Shown: positions 27,568 through 34,968 of the stretch, piece after piece
Layout of the letters: each line of letters begins with the position of its first letter
Numbering within the stretch: the first letter of the stretch is position 1
Assembly: GCF_004125825.1 (NCBI RefSeq)
Contig: NZ_QQWI01000014.1
Location: 27,721 to 91,720 of the forward strand
Length of the DNA stretch: 64,000 nt
Direction of reading: 5' to 3'
From: Fusibacter sp. A1
Lineage (GTDB): Bacteria > Bacillota > Clostridia > Peptostreptococcales > Acidaminobacteraceae
Made by a program: the position numbers and the translations under genes
Notes under the pieces: model-generated
Seen by the model: the letters and a program-made list of their open reading frames with translations, nothing else
The model's database searches: none
What the model was told of the DNA's origin: nothing

Positions 27568-29757
27568 TTGAAGAATGAACATCTAGTCATAAGACAAAAC
27601 ATAACAGATACTTTACAAGAAAACTACATGCCCTATGCGATGAGTGTCATCGTATCAAGGGCGATTCCTGAAATAGATGGATTCAAGCCATCCCACCGTA
27701 AGCTTCTATATACCATGTATAAGATGGGACTCCTAAAGGGCAATCGTACTAAATCGGCAAACGTGGTCGGGCAAACGATGAAGCTGAATCCTCACGGAGA
27801 CATGGCGATCTATGAGACGCTGGTTCGTCTCACAAGGGGGCACCAGGCGCTACTGCATCCCTATATCGATTCTAAGGGTAACTTCGGTAAGGCGAATTCT
27901 AGGGATATGAAATTTGCAGCGAGTAGGTATACGGAGGTAAAACTTGACGCGATCTGCAAAGAACTTTTTGCGGATATCGATAAGAACACGGTAGACTTTG
28001 TAGATAACTACGATGCGACGATAAAAGAACCGGTACTGCTTCCGACCACTTTCCCCAATATCCTGGTCAGTGCCAACAAGGGGATAGCTGTAGGTATGGC
28101 GAGCAGTATCTCAAGCTTTAACTTGGTCGAGGTCTGCAATATGACAATAGCCAAGCTGCAAGGAACAGATATCGATCCGTTCGATTACTTGTCTGGACCG
28201 GATTTCAGTACAGGCGCTACGCTCCTTTATGATGAAAAAGCCCTACGCAGCATTTACGAGACAGGTGGCGGATCAGTAAAGTTAAGATCGAAATATAGTT
28301 ACGATAAAAAGAACAATTGTCTAGAAATATCTGAAATACCATATTCGACAACCGTAGAAGCCATCATAGATAAAATTGTAGATTTAATAAAATCAGGTAA
28401 GATCAAGGAAATAAATGACGTTCGTGACGAAACGGATCTAAAGGGTTTAAAAATCGCTCTAGATCTTAAGCGTGGAACGGATCACGAAGTTTTGATTCAA
28501 AAGTTGTTCAAACTGACACCGCTTGAGGATAATTTCTCATGCAATTTCAATATTTTGGTCAATGGACGTCCGCGTGTTATGGGTATAGTCGAGATTGTTC
28601 ATGAGTGGATTCTCTTTAGACTGGGATGTATACGTCGACAATTGGAATTTGATCTGATAGGTCTTAACGAAAAATTACATTTACTTCTTGGACTTGAACG
28701 AGTCCTTTTGGATATCGATCAAGCGATAAAAATCATCCGTGAAACAAAGGATGACAAGGCGGTTATTCCCAATCTGATGAAGGCTTTCTCAATAGATGAA
28801 GTCCAATCTGAGTTTGTCGCAAATATCAGACTGCGTAATCTGAATAAGGATTATCTGATCAAAAGGATAGAAGAGATCGTAAAGCTTAAGAACGAGATCA
28901 AGCACAATGAATCCTTGCTCGAATCAGATGTACGCATCAAACAGCTCATGGTAACACAGCTGAAGCGAGTGATTGAGGAATACGGTAAACCAAGGTTGAC
29001 AGAAGTCATCCATGAGCATGAGCAGATCGATATCAGCTCAGAAGACCTGATTGAGGATTATAATGTCAAGCTCTTCCTGACCGATCACAGCTATTTTAAA
29101 AAGATCACCCTCACATCGCTTCGTGCAAGCAATGTACACAAGGTGAAGGATGATGACGAAATGGTTCAGGAGATAGATGCTTCCAACCTATCCGATATCA
29201 TGTTCTTTACAGATAAGCAAAACGTCTACAAAATGAAAGCGCATGAGTTTGATGACCACAAGGCTTCAGAGCTAGGTAACTACTTACCGAATATCATAGA
29301 TCTTGAGCCAGGTGAACGCGTCATCTACATGCATGCGACAACGGAGTATGATGGATGGTTCCTTTTCAACTTCAATAACGGAAAACTTGCCAAAGTACCT
29401 GCAAGCAGCTACGAGACCAAGCAAAACCGTAAGAAGCTGCTTAAGGCTTATTCCGATAAATCACCACTCATCAGCATGATGCATATCGTTGAAGATGCGG
29501 ATATCGCTGTCGTAAGAACTGAAAATGACGGAATGAAGAACCTATTGCTGTTCTCGACTGCGCTCGTGAATGAAAAAGCATCCAGAAGCACTCAAGGTGT
29601 GCAGGTGCTTAGGCTTAAAAAAGATAGTTGGATGACCTCTGCGATTTTAGCAAGGGATATCGATCTTGATAAACCTGACCTATATAGGTCAGCTACCATT
29701 CCTGTAGCAGGTGTACGCATCAGTCCGCTTGATAATTTCAATCACCCGGATCTCTAA
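27568..29757 (+). CDS. Atypical type IIA topoisomerase subunit A (GyrA/ParC-like)
   Basis: DNA-cleaving subunit, 729 residues, from a TTG start directly behind AGGAGGTGACGC. The winged-helix CAP domain contains the catalytic tyrosine Y121 (AASRYTEVKL; canonical AAMRYTEARL). It is preceded by GRALPxxxDG-like SRAIPEIDGFKPSHRK and by MKLNPHGDMAIYE. A long coiled coil lies around residues 370-470. The C-terminal region (about 500-729) is short compared with GyrA, and I do not see the GyrA-box (QRRGGKG), so it is more ParC-like or unique. Expected to act as a heterotetramer with the upstream product. Confidence 0.85.
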   Translation: MKNEHLVIRQNITDTLQENYMPYAMSVIVSRAIPEIDGFKPSHRKLLYTMYKMGLLKGNRTKSANVVGQTMKLNPHGDMAIYETLVRLTRGHQALLHPYIDSKGNFGKANSRDMKFAASRYTEVKLDAICKELFADIDKNTVDFVDNYDATIKEPVLLPTTFPNILVSANKGIAVGMASSISSFNLVEVCNMTIAKLQGTDIDPFDYLSGPDFSTGATLLYDEKALRSIYETGGGSVKLRSKYSYDKKNNCLEISEIPYSTTVEAIIDKIVDLIKSGKIKEINDVRDETDLKGLKIALDLKRGTDHEVLIQKLFKLTPLEDNFSCNFNILVNGRPRVMGIVEIVHEWILFRLGCIRRQLEFDLIGLNEKLHLLLGLERVLLDIDQAIKIIRETKDDKAVIPNLMKAFSIDEVQSEFVANIRLRNLNKDYLIKRIEEIVKLKNEIKHNESLLESDVRIKQLMVTQLKRVIEEYGKPRLTEVIHEHEQIDISSEDLIEDYNVKLFLTDHSYFKKITLTSLRASNVHKVKDDDEMVQEIDASNLSDIMFFTDKQNVYKMKAHEFDDHKASELGNYLPNIIDLEPGERVIYMHATTEYDGWFLFNFNNGKLAKVPASSYETKQNRKKLLKAYSDKSPLISMMHIVEDADIAVVRTENDGMKNLLLFSTALVNEKASRSTQGVQVLRLKKDSWMTSAILARDIDLDKPDLYRSATIPVAGVRISPLDNFNHPDL

Positions 29758-29771
29758 AATCAACCATAATA

Positions 29772-29804
29772 GTAAGCCTCGCATAGTAACTATGCGAGGC
29801 TTAC
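29772..29804 (+). terminator. Perfect 15-bp hairpin after the topoisomerase pair
   Basis: GTAAGCCTCGCATAG is followed by TAA and its exact complement, then TTTGTT. The very stable stem with a weak U-tract is probably a terminator. Confidence 0.75.
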
Positions 29805-30136
29805 TTTGTTAAGTTTAAGTAAAATGCTTGTTGAAAGAGCATTTTGATGATAGACTAATACGCAGACATACGTTCGATGATTCTAAATTGACATTTCCAA
29901 TCGACACATCTTTCGGCACAACTAAGTATCTATGTGCTATTCCACGAACGTCTTATGAATAATATCAAGTGCGGTGACTCCTTAAAACGCCATATGTGGC
30001 GTTCTTTTCATGTTTATGACAGAGAGCCCTGCACTATTATCATACGTGAAATTCTTGAGTTTAACTTAGGAATATGGGTATTAAGAAATTGATATGTCAA
30101 CATGAATCGCAACCAACCACATTAAAGGAGACATAT
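29805..30136 (+). other. Long leader region upstream of the DEAD-box helicase, with internal terminator
   Basis: No convincing coding sequence is present in these 332 bp. At 29986-30008 AACGCCA pairs with TGGCGTT across TATG and is followed by CTTTT, an intrinsic-terminator-like hairpin 130 bp before the start codon. TTGACA occurs at 29888 but no -10 element sits at the right distance. Cold-shock RNA helicase genes in other bacteria often have long regulated leaders, so attenuation is possible here (inference). Confidence 0.5.
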
Positions 30137-31831
30137 ATGGATTTATCGAAATTTGAAGCCCTCGGATTAGGCGAGGCATCACTAAAAGCAATTGGCATTA
30201 AAGGTTTTGAAGAACCAACGCCAATTCAAGCACAAGCAATACCGATTATCTTAAGCACTAAAGATGATATCGTAGGTCAAGCACAAACAGGTACTGGTAA
30301 AACGGCTGCTTTCGGTCTTCCAATACTTGAGCTTATCGACGAGAACAAAAAAGGAATCAAGGCTTTGGTTGTAACTCCAACTAGAGAACTTGCAGTTCAA
30401 GTTTCTGAAGAGCTTTACTCCTTCAAAAGAAGCAAAAAAATCAAAGTGACACCAATTTACGGTGGTTCATCAATCGAACGTCAAATCAAGCGTTTGAAAG
30501 AAGGTACGGATATTGTCATCGGTACGCCAGGTAGACTTATCGACCTGATCAACAGAAAAGTGCTTCACCTTGAAGATCTGGATTTCCTAGTTCTTGACGA
30601 AGCGGATGAAATGTTGAACATGGGTTTTGTTGAGGATATTGAGTATATCATCAAACATGCCAACAAGAACAAAAGAACGTTCCTGTTCTCAGCAACAATG
30701 CCAAGTCGTATTCTTTCAATTGCAAAAAACTACATGAACCAGTTCCAAACAATCACTGTTAAAAAGAAGGAACTCACTACAAATCTGACTGATCAGATCT
30801 ATTTTGAAGTTGCTAGTCGTGATAAGTTTGAAGCGCTGACAAGAATTATCGATATCGAAGCTGAATTCTTCGGAATTGTTTTCTGTCGTACAAAAGCAGA
30901 TGTAGACAATGTTTCCACTCACCTGATGGAAAGAGGCTATGACGCTGAAGGTCTTCACGGCGACTTGTCTCAGCATCAACGTGAGCGTGTATATAAGAAG
31001 TTTAAATCTAAAAAAACTAATATACTTGTCGCTACCGACGTTGCAGCCCGTGGACTTGATGTCAACGATCTGACTCACGTTATCAACTATTCAATTCCTC
31101 AAGACCCAGAAAGTTACGTTCACAGAATTGGACGTACGGGTCGTGCGGGTAAAGAAGGTACAGCGATTACATTTGTGACTCCAGCTGAGTATAGAGGCTT
31201 GGTTCATATTCAAAAAATCGCTAATACAAGCATTCGTAAAGAGCAGATTCCACAAGTTGAAGATATTATCAGACAAAAACGCGCCAATATTCTCGAGGAA
31301 ATCAAAGAGACTATTCTTAATGAATCACTTGAAGAGTATGCTGACATCACTGAGCAATTGATGAATGAGTTCGAAGGCCAAACGGTACTTAACGGACTGT
31401 TAAAATATTTCTTAAAAGATACATTATCTGAAGAGAATTATAGTGAAATTAAAGATGTATCTGTCGATCGTCAAGGTAAGACAAGATTATTTGTCGCAAA
31501 AGGACGCAAAGACGGTTTCTCAGTTAAAAAATTAATCGATATGATCCAAGAAGAAGTTGAAATTCAATCGTTCAAAATCAAAGAAATCAAGATTTTTGAT
31601 GCATTTTCATTTGTGAGTATGCCATTTGAAGAAGCAGAAACTCTTATTTACAATCTGAACAGTAAAAACAAGAACAGAAAACCAATTATCGAGCATGCAA
31701 AACCAAGTGCTGGCGGACCAAGCAGATCCGGCGGAAGTGCTGGAGCTAAAAAACCATACAAAAAAGATGGCGGTTACAAAAAAGAAGGCGCTCCAAAACG
31801 TAGCAGTGGGAGTCGTGAAGGAAGAAAATAA
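30137..31831 (+). CDS. cshA: DEAD-box ATP-dependent RNA helicase (CshA/DeaD type)
   Basis: RNA helicase of 564 residues for ribosome assembly and RNA turnover, notably in the cold. All core motifs are present in order: Q motif (PTPIQAQAIP), I (AQTGTGKT), Ia (PTRELA), Ib (TPGR), II (DEAD), III (SAT), V (ATDVAARGLDV) and VI (HRIGRTGRAG). A DbpA/CsdA-type RNA-binding domain follows (about 440-515), then a Gly/Lys/Ser-rich basic tail. The tail and RNA-binding domain make it DeaD-like. ATG 30137 with AAAGGAG is used; an upstream in-frame codon at 30074 has no RBS. Confidence 0.94.
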   Translation: MDLSKFEALGLGEASLKAIGIKGFEEPTPIQAQAIPIILSTKDDIVGQAQTGTGKTAAFGLPILELIDENKKGIKALVVTPTRELAVQVSEELYSFKRSKKIKVTPIYGGSSIERQIKRLKEGTDIVIGTPGRLIDLINRKVLHLEDLDFLVLDEADEMLNMGFVEDIEYIIKHANKNKRTFLFSATMPSRILSIAKNYMNQFQTITVKKKELTTNLTDQIYFEVASRDKFEALTRIIDIEAEFFGIVFCRTKADVDNVSTHLMERGYDAEGLHGDLSQHQRERVYKKFKSKKTNILVATDVAARGLDVNDLTHVINYSIPQDPESYVHRIGRTGRAGKEGTAITFVTPAEYRGLVHIQKIANTSIRKEQIPQVEDIIRQKRANILEEIKETILNESLEEYADITEQLMNEFEGQTVLNGLLKYFLKDTLSEENYSEIKDVSVDRQGKTRLFVAKGRKDGFSVKKLIDMIQEEVEIQSFKIKEIKIFDAFSFVSMPFEEAETLIYNLNSKNKNRKPIIEHAKPSAGGPSRSGGSAGAKKPYKKDGGYKKEGAPKRSSGSREGRK

Positions 31832-32217
31832 TGAAAAAATTCCTAAAGACAATAGGTGCGGTGAGTGTGATTGTGGTCACCGCATACTCAATTTATCATT
31901 TAATCAGGCTTATTAAAAAGTACGATGTCTTATCACTTCTTTATGGATTCGATCTTCTTCACAGAGGACACGAAGGCATAATTGATATTTCACGTAAGGG
32001 AGTCAAATTTATTTCCCGAAAAAGCGAAGAAAATTTAGACGCTTTTTCGGAGTATTTAAAGGCAAACGGATACCGTCTCGTGGGTCGTTTTGGTCGCTCT
32101 GACCTCTACGATTACCAAGGGGTAGAGGTGATTGTGAAGCAATCGATGCTCTTTAACAAGTACTACCTTTTTGAAGTATATAATGAAAGCTTTTTTGAAG
32201 CGGAACTCTCTGCTTAA
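31831..32217 (+). CDS. Small single-pass membrane protein, unknown
   Basis: A 128-residue product with one N-terminal hydrophobic helix (about residues 7-27) and a soluble basic-to-mixed C-terminal domain of about 95 residues. The ATG shares one base with the helicase stop codon (TAATG), so it is probably translationally coupled to the helicase. I recognise no family. The domain with KGVKFISRKSEENL and GRFGRSDLYDYQGVEVIVKQ could be a small alpha/beta fold. Coding status is supported by the RBS (GAAGGAAG) and coupling. Confidence 0.65.
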   Translation: MKKFLKTIGAVSVIVVTAYSIYHLIRLIKKYDVLSLLYGFDLLHRGHEGIIDISRKGVKFISRKSEENLDAFSEYLKANGYRLVGRFGRSDLYDYQGVEVIVKQSMLFNKYYLFEVYNESFFEAELSA

Positions 32218-32256
32218 AAAAAACTTTAAAAAACAAAAAAAAGTTGAAAAACATGA

Positions 32257-32285
32257 TTGACACTTAAAACCTCCCATGATAAGAT
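32257..32285 (+). promoter_or_regulatory. Promoter of tRNA array 1
   Basis: TTGACA (32257-32262), a 17-bp spacer and TAAGAT (32280-32285). The -10 region and the following TTGTCGT are shared with the promoter of array 2 at 40525-40553. Confidence 0.85.
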
Positions 32286-32338
32286 AGTTCTTGTCGTTAG
32301 GACATCGGGGCACACACAAAACACAGTGCCCCAGATAT

Positions 32339-32413
32339 TCCAAGGTAGCTCAACGGTGGAGCAACCGGCTGTTAACCGGTAGGCTGTGGGTTCGAGTCCC
32401 ACCCTTGGAGCCA
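32339..32413 (+). tRNA. tRNA-Asn (GTT)
   Basis: Acceptor TCCAAGG/CCTTGGA, anticodon GTT in loop CTGTTAA, discriminator G and encoded CCA. First gene of array 1. Confidence 0.97.
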
Positions 32414-32418
32414 AACGT

Positions 32419-32507
32419 GCCTGAGTGGCGGAACTGGCAGACGCACAGGACTTAAAATCCTGCGAGATTTAACCCTCGTACCGGTTCGATTCCGGTCTCA
32501 GGCACCA
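32419..32507 (+). tRNA. tRNA-Leu (TAA), copy 1
   Basis: Class II tRNA of 89 nt with a long variable arm. Acceptor GCCTGAG/CTCAGGC, anticodon TAA, encoded CCA. Identical to the copy at 33297. Confidence 0.97.
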
Positions 32508-32557
32508 AGCTTTTCATTGACATTATGGACATGAGAAGTTACACTAAACATGTATAA

Positions 32558-32633
<76 letters not shown>

Positions 32634-32636
32634 CAT

Positions 32637-32711
32637 GGCCCCTTGGTCAAGCGGTCAAGACACCGCCCTTTCACGGCGGTAACAGGGGTTCGATTCCCCT
32701 AGGGGTCACCA
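32637..32711 (+). tRNA. tRNA-Glu (TTC), copy 1
   Basis: Acceptor GGCCCCT/AGGGGTC, anticodon TTC in loop CTTTCAC, encoded CCA. Only 3 bp (CAT) from fMet, as in array 2. Confidence 0.97.
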
Positions 32712-32752
32712 CAACAATTCTTAGTTGATGATTACATTGGCTGAGAATTCAT

Positions 32753-32828
32753 GGGAGCATAGCTCAGCTGGGAGAGCGCTTGCCTTACAAGCAAGATGTC
32801 ATAGGTTCGATCCCTATTGTTCCCACCA
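32753..32828 (+). tRNA. tRNA-Val (TAC), copy 1
   Basis: Acceptor GGGAGCA/TGTTCCC (one G-U), anticodon TAC between CTTGC and GCAAG, encoded CCA. Confidence 0.97.
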
Positions 32829-32860
32829 ACGCAACACTTTGTGTTGCACCTAATAAAAGC

Positions 32861-32937
32861 GGTCCGGTAGTTCAGCTGGTTAGAACGCCAGCCTGTCACG
32901 CTGGAGGTCGAGGGTTCGAATCCCTTCCGGATCGCCA
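32861..32937 (+). tRNA. tRNA-Asp (GTC), copy 1
   Basis: Acceptor GGTCCGG/CCGGATC, anticodon GTC, discriminator G, encoded CCA. A GCAACAC/GTGTTGC hairpin precedes it at 32831-32847. Confidence 0.97.
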
Positions 32938-32968
32938 TTTTATTTCTTTGAAATAGAATATTTAATAC

Positions 32969-33044
32969 GCCGATGTAGCTCAATTGGTAGAGCAATTGAC
33001 TTGTAATCAATAGGTCGCGGGTTCGAGTCCCATCATCGGCTCCA
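32969..33044 (+). tRNA. tRNA-Thr (TGT), copy 1
   Basis: Acceptor GCCGATG/CATCGGC, anticodon TGT, discriminator T, encoded CCA. Confidence 0.97.
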
Positions 33045-33067
33045 TATTTTTTTTTAGCTTTTTTCAT

Positions 33068-33152
33068 GGAGGAGTTCCCGAGTGGCCAAAGGGGACGGAC
33101 TGTAAATCCGTTAGCAGAGCTTTCGCTGGTTCGAATCCAGCTTCCTCCACCA
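33068..33152 (+). tRNA. tRNA-Tyr (GTA)
   Basis: Class II tRNA, acceptor GGAGGAG/TTCCTCC, anticodon GTA, long variable arm, encoded CCA. Confidence 0.97.
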
Positions 33153-33158
33153 ACTTAA

Positions 33159-33269
33159 CTTTTTATTATAGAGTGGCAAGCAGCTTGTACTACAGGTGCT
33201 GAGAACGGAATAATAAAAAGTGGTCATCGCAAAGCGCTGAAAGTGCATTAATGTCCATCGGCAACGATG
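33159..33269 (+). repeat. Structured tRNA-spacer element, family 1, copy A
   Basis: Outer stem CTTTTTATTAT (33159-33169) pairs perfectly with 33210-33220 and encloses a GCAAGCAGCTTGT...CAGGTGCTGAG region almost identical to copy F. TGGTC and a weaker small hairpin follow. The conserved GCATTAATGTC comes next, then CATCG-GCAA-CGATG with a GNRA loop. It lies between tRNA-Tyr and tRNA-Leu copy 2. Confidence 0.75.
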
Positions 33270-33296
33270 ATTTAGTTTGACTAAAAACTCACATCT

Positions 33297-33385
33297 GCCT
33301 GAGTGGCGGAACTGGCAGACGCACAGGACTTAAAATCCTGCGAGATTTAACCCTCGTACCGGTTCGATTCCGGTCTCAGGCACCA
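33297..33385 (+). tRNA. tRNA-Leu (TAA), copy 2
   Basis: Identical in sequence to 32419-32507 and followed by the same AGCTTTTCATT, pointing to a local duplication. Confidence 0.97.
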
Positions 33386-33447
33386 GCTTTTCATTTACTA
33401 GCATAGATGAAAAGGACCAATCTCAATACTGAGATTGCATACTATAT

Positions 33448-33524
33448 GGCGGCGTAGCTTAGTTGGCTAGAGCGTTCGGTTCATACCCGAGAGGTCGGTG
33501 GTTCGAGTCCACTCGCCGCTACCA
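33448..33524 (+). tRNA. Elongator tRNA-Met (CAT)
   Basis: Acceptor GGCGGCG/CGCCGCT with paired first base (G-U), anticodon CAT. It closely resembles Bacillus elongator tRNA-Met. A CAATCTCA/TGAGATTG hairpin lies 11 bp upstream. Confidence 0.93.
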
Positions 33525-33525
33525 A

Positions 33526-33593
33526 TTTTGTATTCCTTTTATACAAAATGCCCCTCCGGCAAACGAGCTTGTTTTTTAGGTCGTGAAGAGGAG
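33526..33593 (+). repeat. Structured tRNA-spacer element, family 2, copy G1
   Basis: Hairpin TTTTGTAT/ATACAAAA is followed by GCCC and an outer stem CTCC/GGAG. This encloses CGGCAA, the inner stem ACGA/TCGT with the conserved loop GCTTGTTTTTTAGG, then GAAGA. Between tRNA-Met and tRNA-Ser. Confidence 0.75.
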
Positions 33594-33608
33594 AAAAACT
33601 AAACATAT

Positions 33609-33697
33609 GGAGAGGTACCGAAGCGGTCATAACGGGGCGGTCTTGAAAACCGTTAGGGTGCAAGCCCACGTGGGTTCGAATCCCACCCTCTCCGCCA
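33609..33697 (+). tRNA. tRNA-Ser (TGA)
   Basis: Class II tRNA, acceptor GGAGAGG/CCTCTCC, anticodon TGA, long variable arm, encoded CCA. Confidence 0.97.
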
Positions 33698-33701
33698 ATC
33701 A

Positions 33702-33815
33702 GTTTTTTATTGCAGACGTTAAGTTAAACAGAGTTTATACTGAAAGTCGAGGCAATAAAAAACGGTCATCGCACAGCGATGAGATTACATTATTATATCC
33801 CGAACTTTGTGAGGG
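33702..33815 (+). repeat. Structured tRNA-spacer element, family 1, copy B
   Basis: Perfect 12-bp outer stem GTTTTTTATTGC (33702-33713) with 33752-33763. Inside lies GAC/GTC around AGT-TAAAC-AGA-GTTTA-T-ACT. Then CGGTC, hairpin ATCGC-ACA-GCGAT, ATTACATTAT and a third weak hairpin TCCC/GGGA. Between the two tRNA-Ser genes. Confidence 0.8.
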
Positions 33816-33825
33816 AACAAAATCT

Positions 33826-33916
33826 GGAGAAGTACTCAAGTGGCTGAAGAGGCTCCCCTGCTAAGGGAGTAGGCCTGTTAAAGGGCGCGAGGGTTCAAAT
33901 CCCTCCTTCTCCGCCA
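33826..33916 (+). tRNA. tRNA-Ser (GCT)
   Basis: Class II tRNA, acceptor GGAGAAG/CTTCTCC, anticodon GCT, long variable arm, encoded CCA. Confidence 0.97.
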
Positions 33917-33921
33917 GATAT

Positions 33922-34019
33922 ATTGCAGGTGTTGTCTGCAATACGCCCCGCCGGCCAATAAGCTTGTCTTTTAGGTTATGTAGAGGTGCTGAAGTTCTCG
34001 GTAAAACACTGAGAACTTC
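33922..34019 (+). repeat. Structured tRNA-spacer element, family 2, copy G2
   Basis: Hairpin ATTGCAG/CTGCAAT, then CGCC/GGTG enclosing GGCCA, inner stem ATAA/TTAT with loop GCTTGTCTTTTAGG, and GTAGA. An extra GAAGTTCTC/GAGAACTTC hairpin follows at 33991-34019. Before tRNA-Trp. Confidence 0.7.
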
Positions 34020-34038
34020 ATACAACAAATTTGGATAC

Positions 34039-34114
34039 AGGGGCGTAGCTCAGTTGGTAGAGCAGTGGTCTCCAAAACCACGTGCCGAGGGTTCAAGTCC
34101 TTTCGCCCCTGCCA
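34039..34114 (+). tRNA. tRNA-Trp (CCA)
   Basis: Acceptor AGGGGCG/CGCCCCT, anticodon CCA between GTGGT and ACCAC, encoded CCA end. Confidence 0.97.
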
Positions 34115-34159
34115 TTTTCTTTTACTGATCTTAGACAGTGAAAAGCATTGAAATCACAT

Positions 34160-34236
34160 CGGAGTGTAGCGCAGCTTGGTAGCGCACCTGGTTTGGGACC
34201 AGGGGGTCGAAGGTTCGAATCCTTTCACTCCGACCA
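34160..34236 (+). tRNA. tRNA-Pro (TGG)
   Basis: Acceptor CGGAGTG/CACTCCG, anticodon TGG, encoded CCA. Confidence 0.97.
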
Positions 34237-34239
34237 TTT

Positions 34240-34310
34240 CTTTCACACATATCCTGTGCGAAAGGCCCCCACCGGCAAGTGAGCTTGTATTTCAGCTCAC
34301 GAAGAGGTGG
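34240..34310 (+). repeat. Structured tRNA-spacer element, family 2, copy G3
   Basis: Hairpin CTTTC-CACA/TGTG-GAAAG, then CCACC/GGTGG enclosing GGCAA, inner stem GTGAGC/GCTCAC with loop TTGTATTTCA, and GAAGA. Before tRNA-Ile. Confidence 0.75.
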
Positions 34311-34334
34311 AAAATTCATGCACCAAACCTATGT

Positions 34335-34411
<77 letters not shown>

Positions 34412-34452
34412 CATATTTTACAGAATGTATTCTGTAAAACAATTTTAGTTTT

Positions 34453-34529
34453 GGACCATTAGCTCAGTTGGTTAGAGCATCCGGCTCATAACCGGCAGGT
34501 CTGGGGTTCGAGTCCCTGATGGTCCACCA
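34453..34529 (+). tRNA. tRNA with CAT anticodon, probably tRNA-Ile2 (lysidine-modified)
   Basis: Acceptor GGACCAT/ATGGTCC, anticodon CAT. The body resembles the Bacillus minor tRNA-Ile rather than elongator Met (which is at 33448), so C34 is probably converted to lysidine by TilS to read AUA. A second Met gene is the alternative. Confidence 0.85.
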
Positions 34530-34570
34530 TCTGCACTTTATCAATGTAGTTGGTATAAGCTAAAATATAA

Positions 34571-34647
34571 GTGCCAATAGCTCAGCTGGATAGAGCAACG
34601 GCCTTCTAAGCCGTAGGTCCGGGGTTCGAATCCCTGTTGGCACGCCA
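34571..34647 (+). tRNA. tRNA-Arg (TCT)
   Basis: Acceptor GTGCCAA/TTGGCAC, anticodon TCT, discriminator G, encoded CCA. Confidence 0.97.
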
Positions 34648-34667
34648 TTTTCTTTACAGTCCTATTT

Positions 34668-34742
34668 TGGGGATTCGCCAAGCGGTAAGGCACCGCCCTT
34701 TGACGGCGGCATTCATAGGTTCAAATCCTATATCCCCAGCCA
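34668..34742 (+). tRNA. tRNA-Gln (TTG)
   Basis: Acceptor TGGGGAT/ATCCCCA, anticodon TTG between CCGCC and GGCGG, encoded CCA. Confidence 0.97.
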
Positions 34743-34746
34743 TTTA

Positions 34747-34887
34747 GTTTTTTATTGCAGACGATAGGTTAAACGAAGTTTATACCGAAAGTCGAGGCAA
34801 TAAGCAAACGGTCGTTGCACAGCAACGAAAATACATTAATCTTTTTCGAGCAAAGTGAGAGATTAAAATTTAGTTCGCTCTGCGAAC
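34747..34887 (+). repeat. Structured tRNA-spacer element, family 1, copy C
   Basis: Outer stem GTTTTTTATTGC with GCAATAA-gc-AAAC (small internal loop). Inside, GAC/GTC flank GGT-TAAAC-GAA-GTTTA-T-ACC. Then CGGTC, GTTGC-ACA-GCAAC, TACATTAATC, and two more hairpins including GTTCGC-TCT-GCGAAC. Between tRNA-Gln and tRNA-Phe. Confidence 0.8.
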
Positions 34888-34892
34888 AACAT

Positions 34893-34968
34893 GCCCAGAT
34901 AGCTCAGTTGGTAGAGCAGTGGATTGAAGCTCCACGTGTCGGCGGTTCGACTCCGTCTCTGGGCACCA
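34893..34968 (+). tRNA. tRNA-Phe (GAA)
   Basis: Acceptor GCCCAGA/TCTGGGC, anticodon GAA, encoded CCA. Last gene of array 1; its 3' end is repeated twice more downstream. Confidence 0.97.

Noticed and set aside
29888..29917. TTGACA as a promoter for the RNA helicase
   Set aside because: No -10-like hexamer lies 15-19 bp downstream.
32732..33067. Minus-strand open frame of 111 codons across tRNA-Val, Asp and Thr
   Set aside because: It is antisense to three intact tRNA genes; such frames over tRNA arrays are common artefacts.
33583..33864. Plus-strand open frame of 93 codons over the tRNA-Ser genes
   Set aside because: It reads through a complete tRNA-Ser and spacer element B, so it is not protein-coding.
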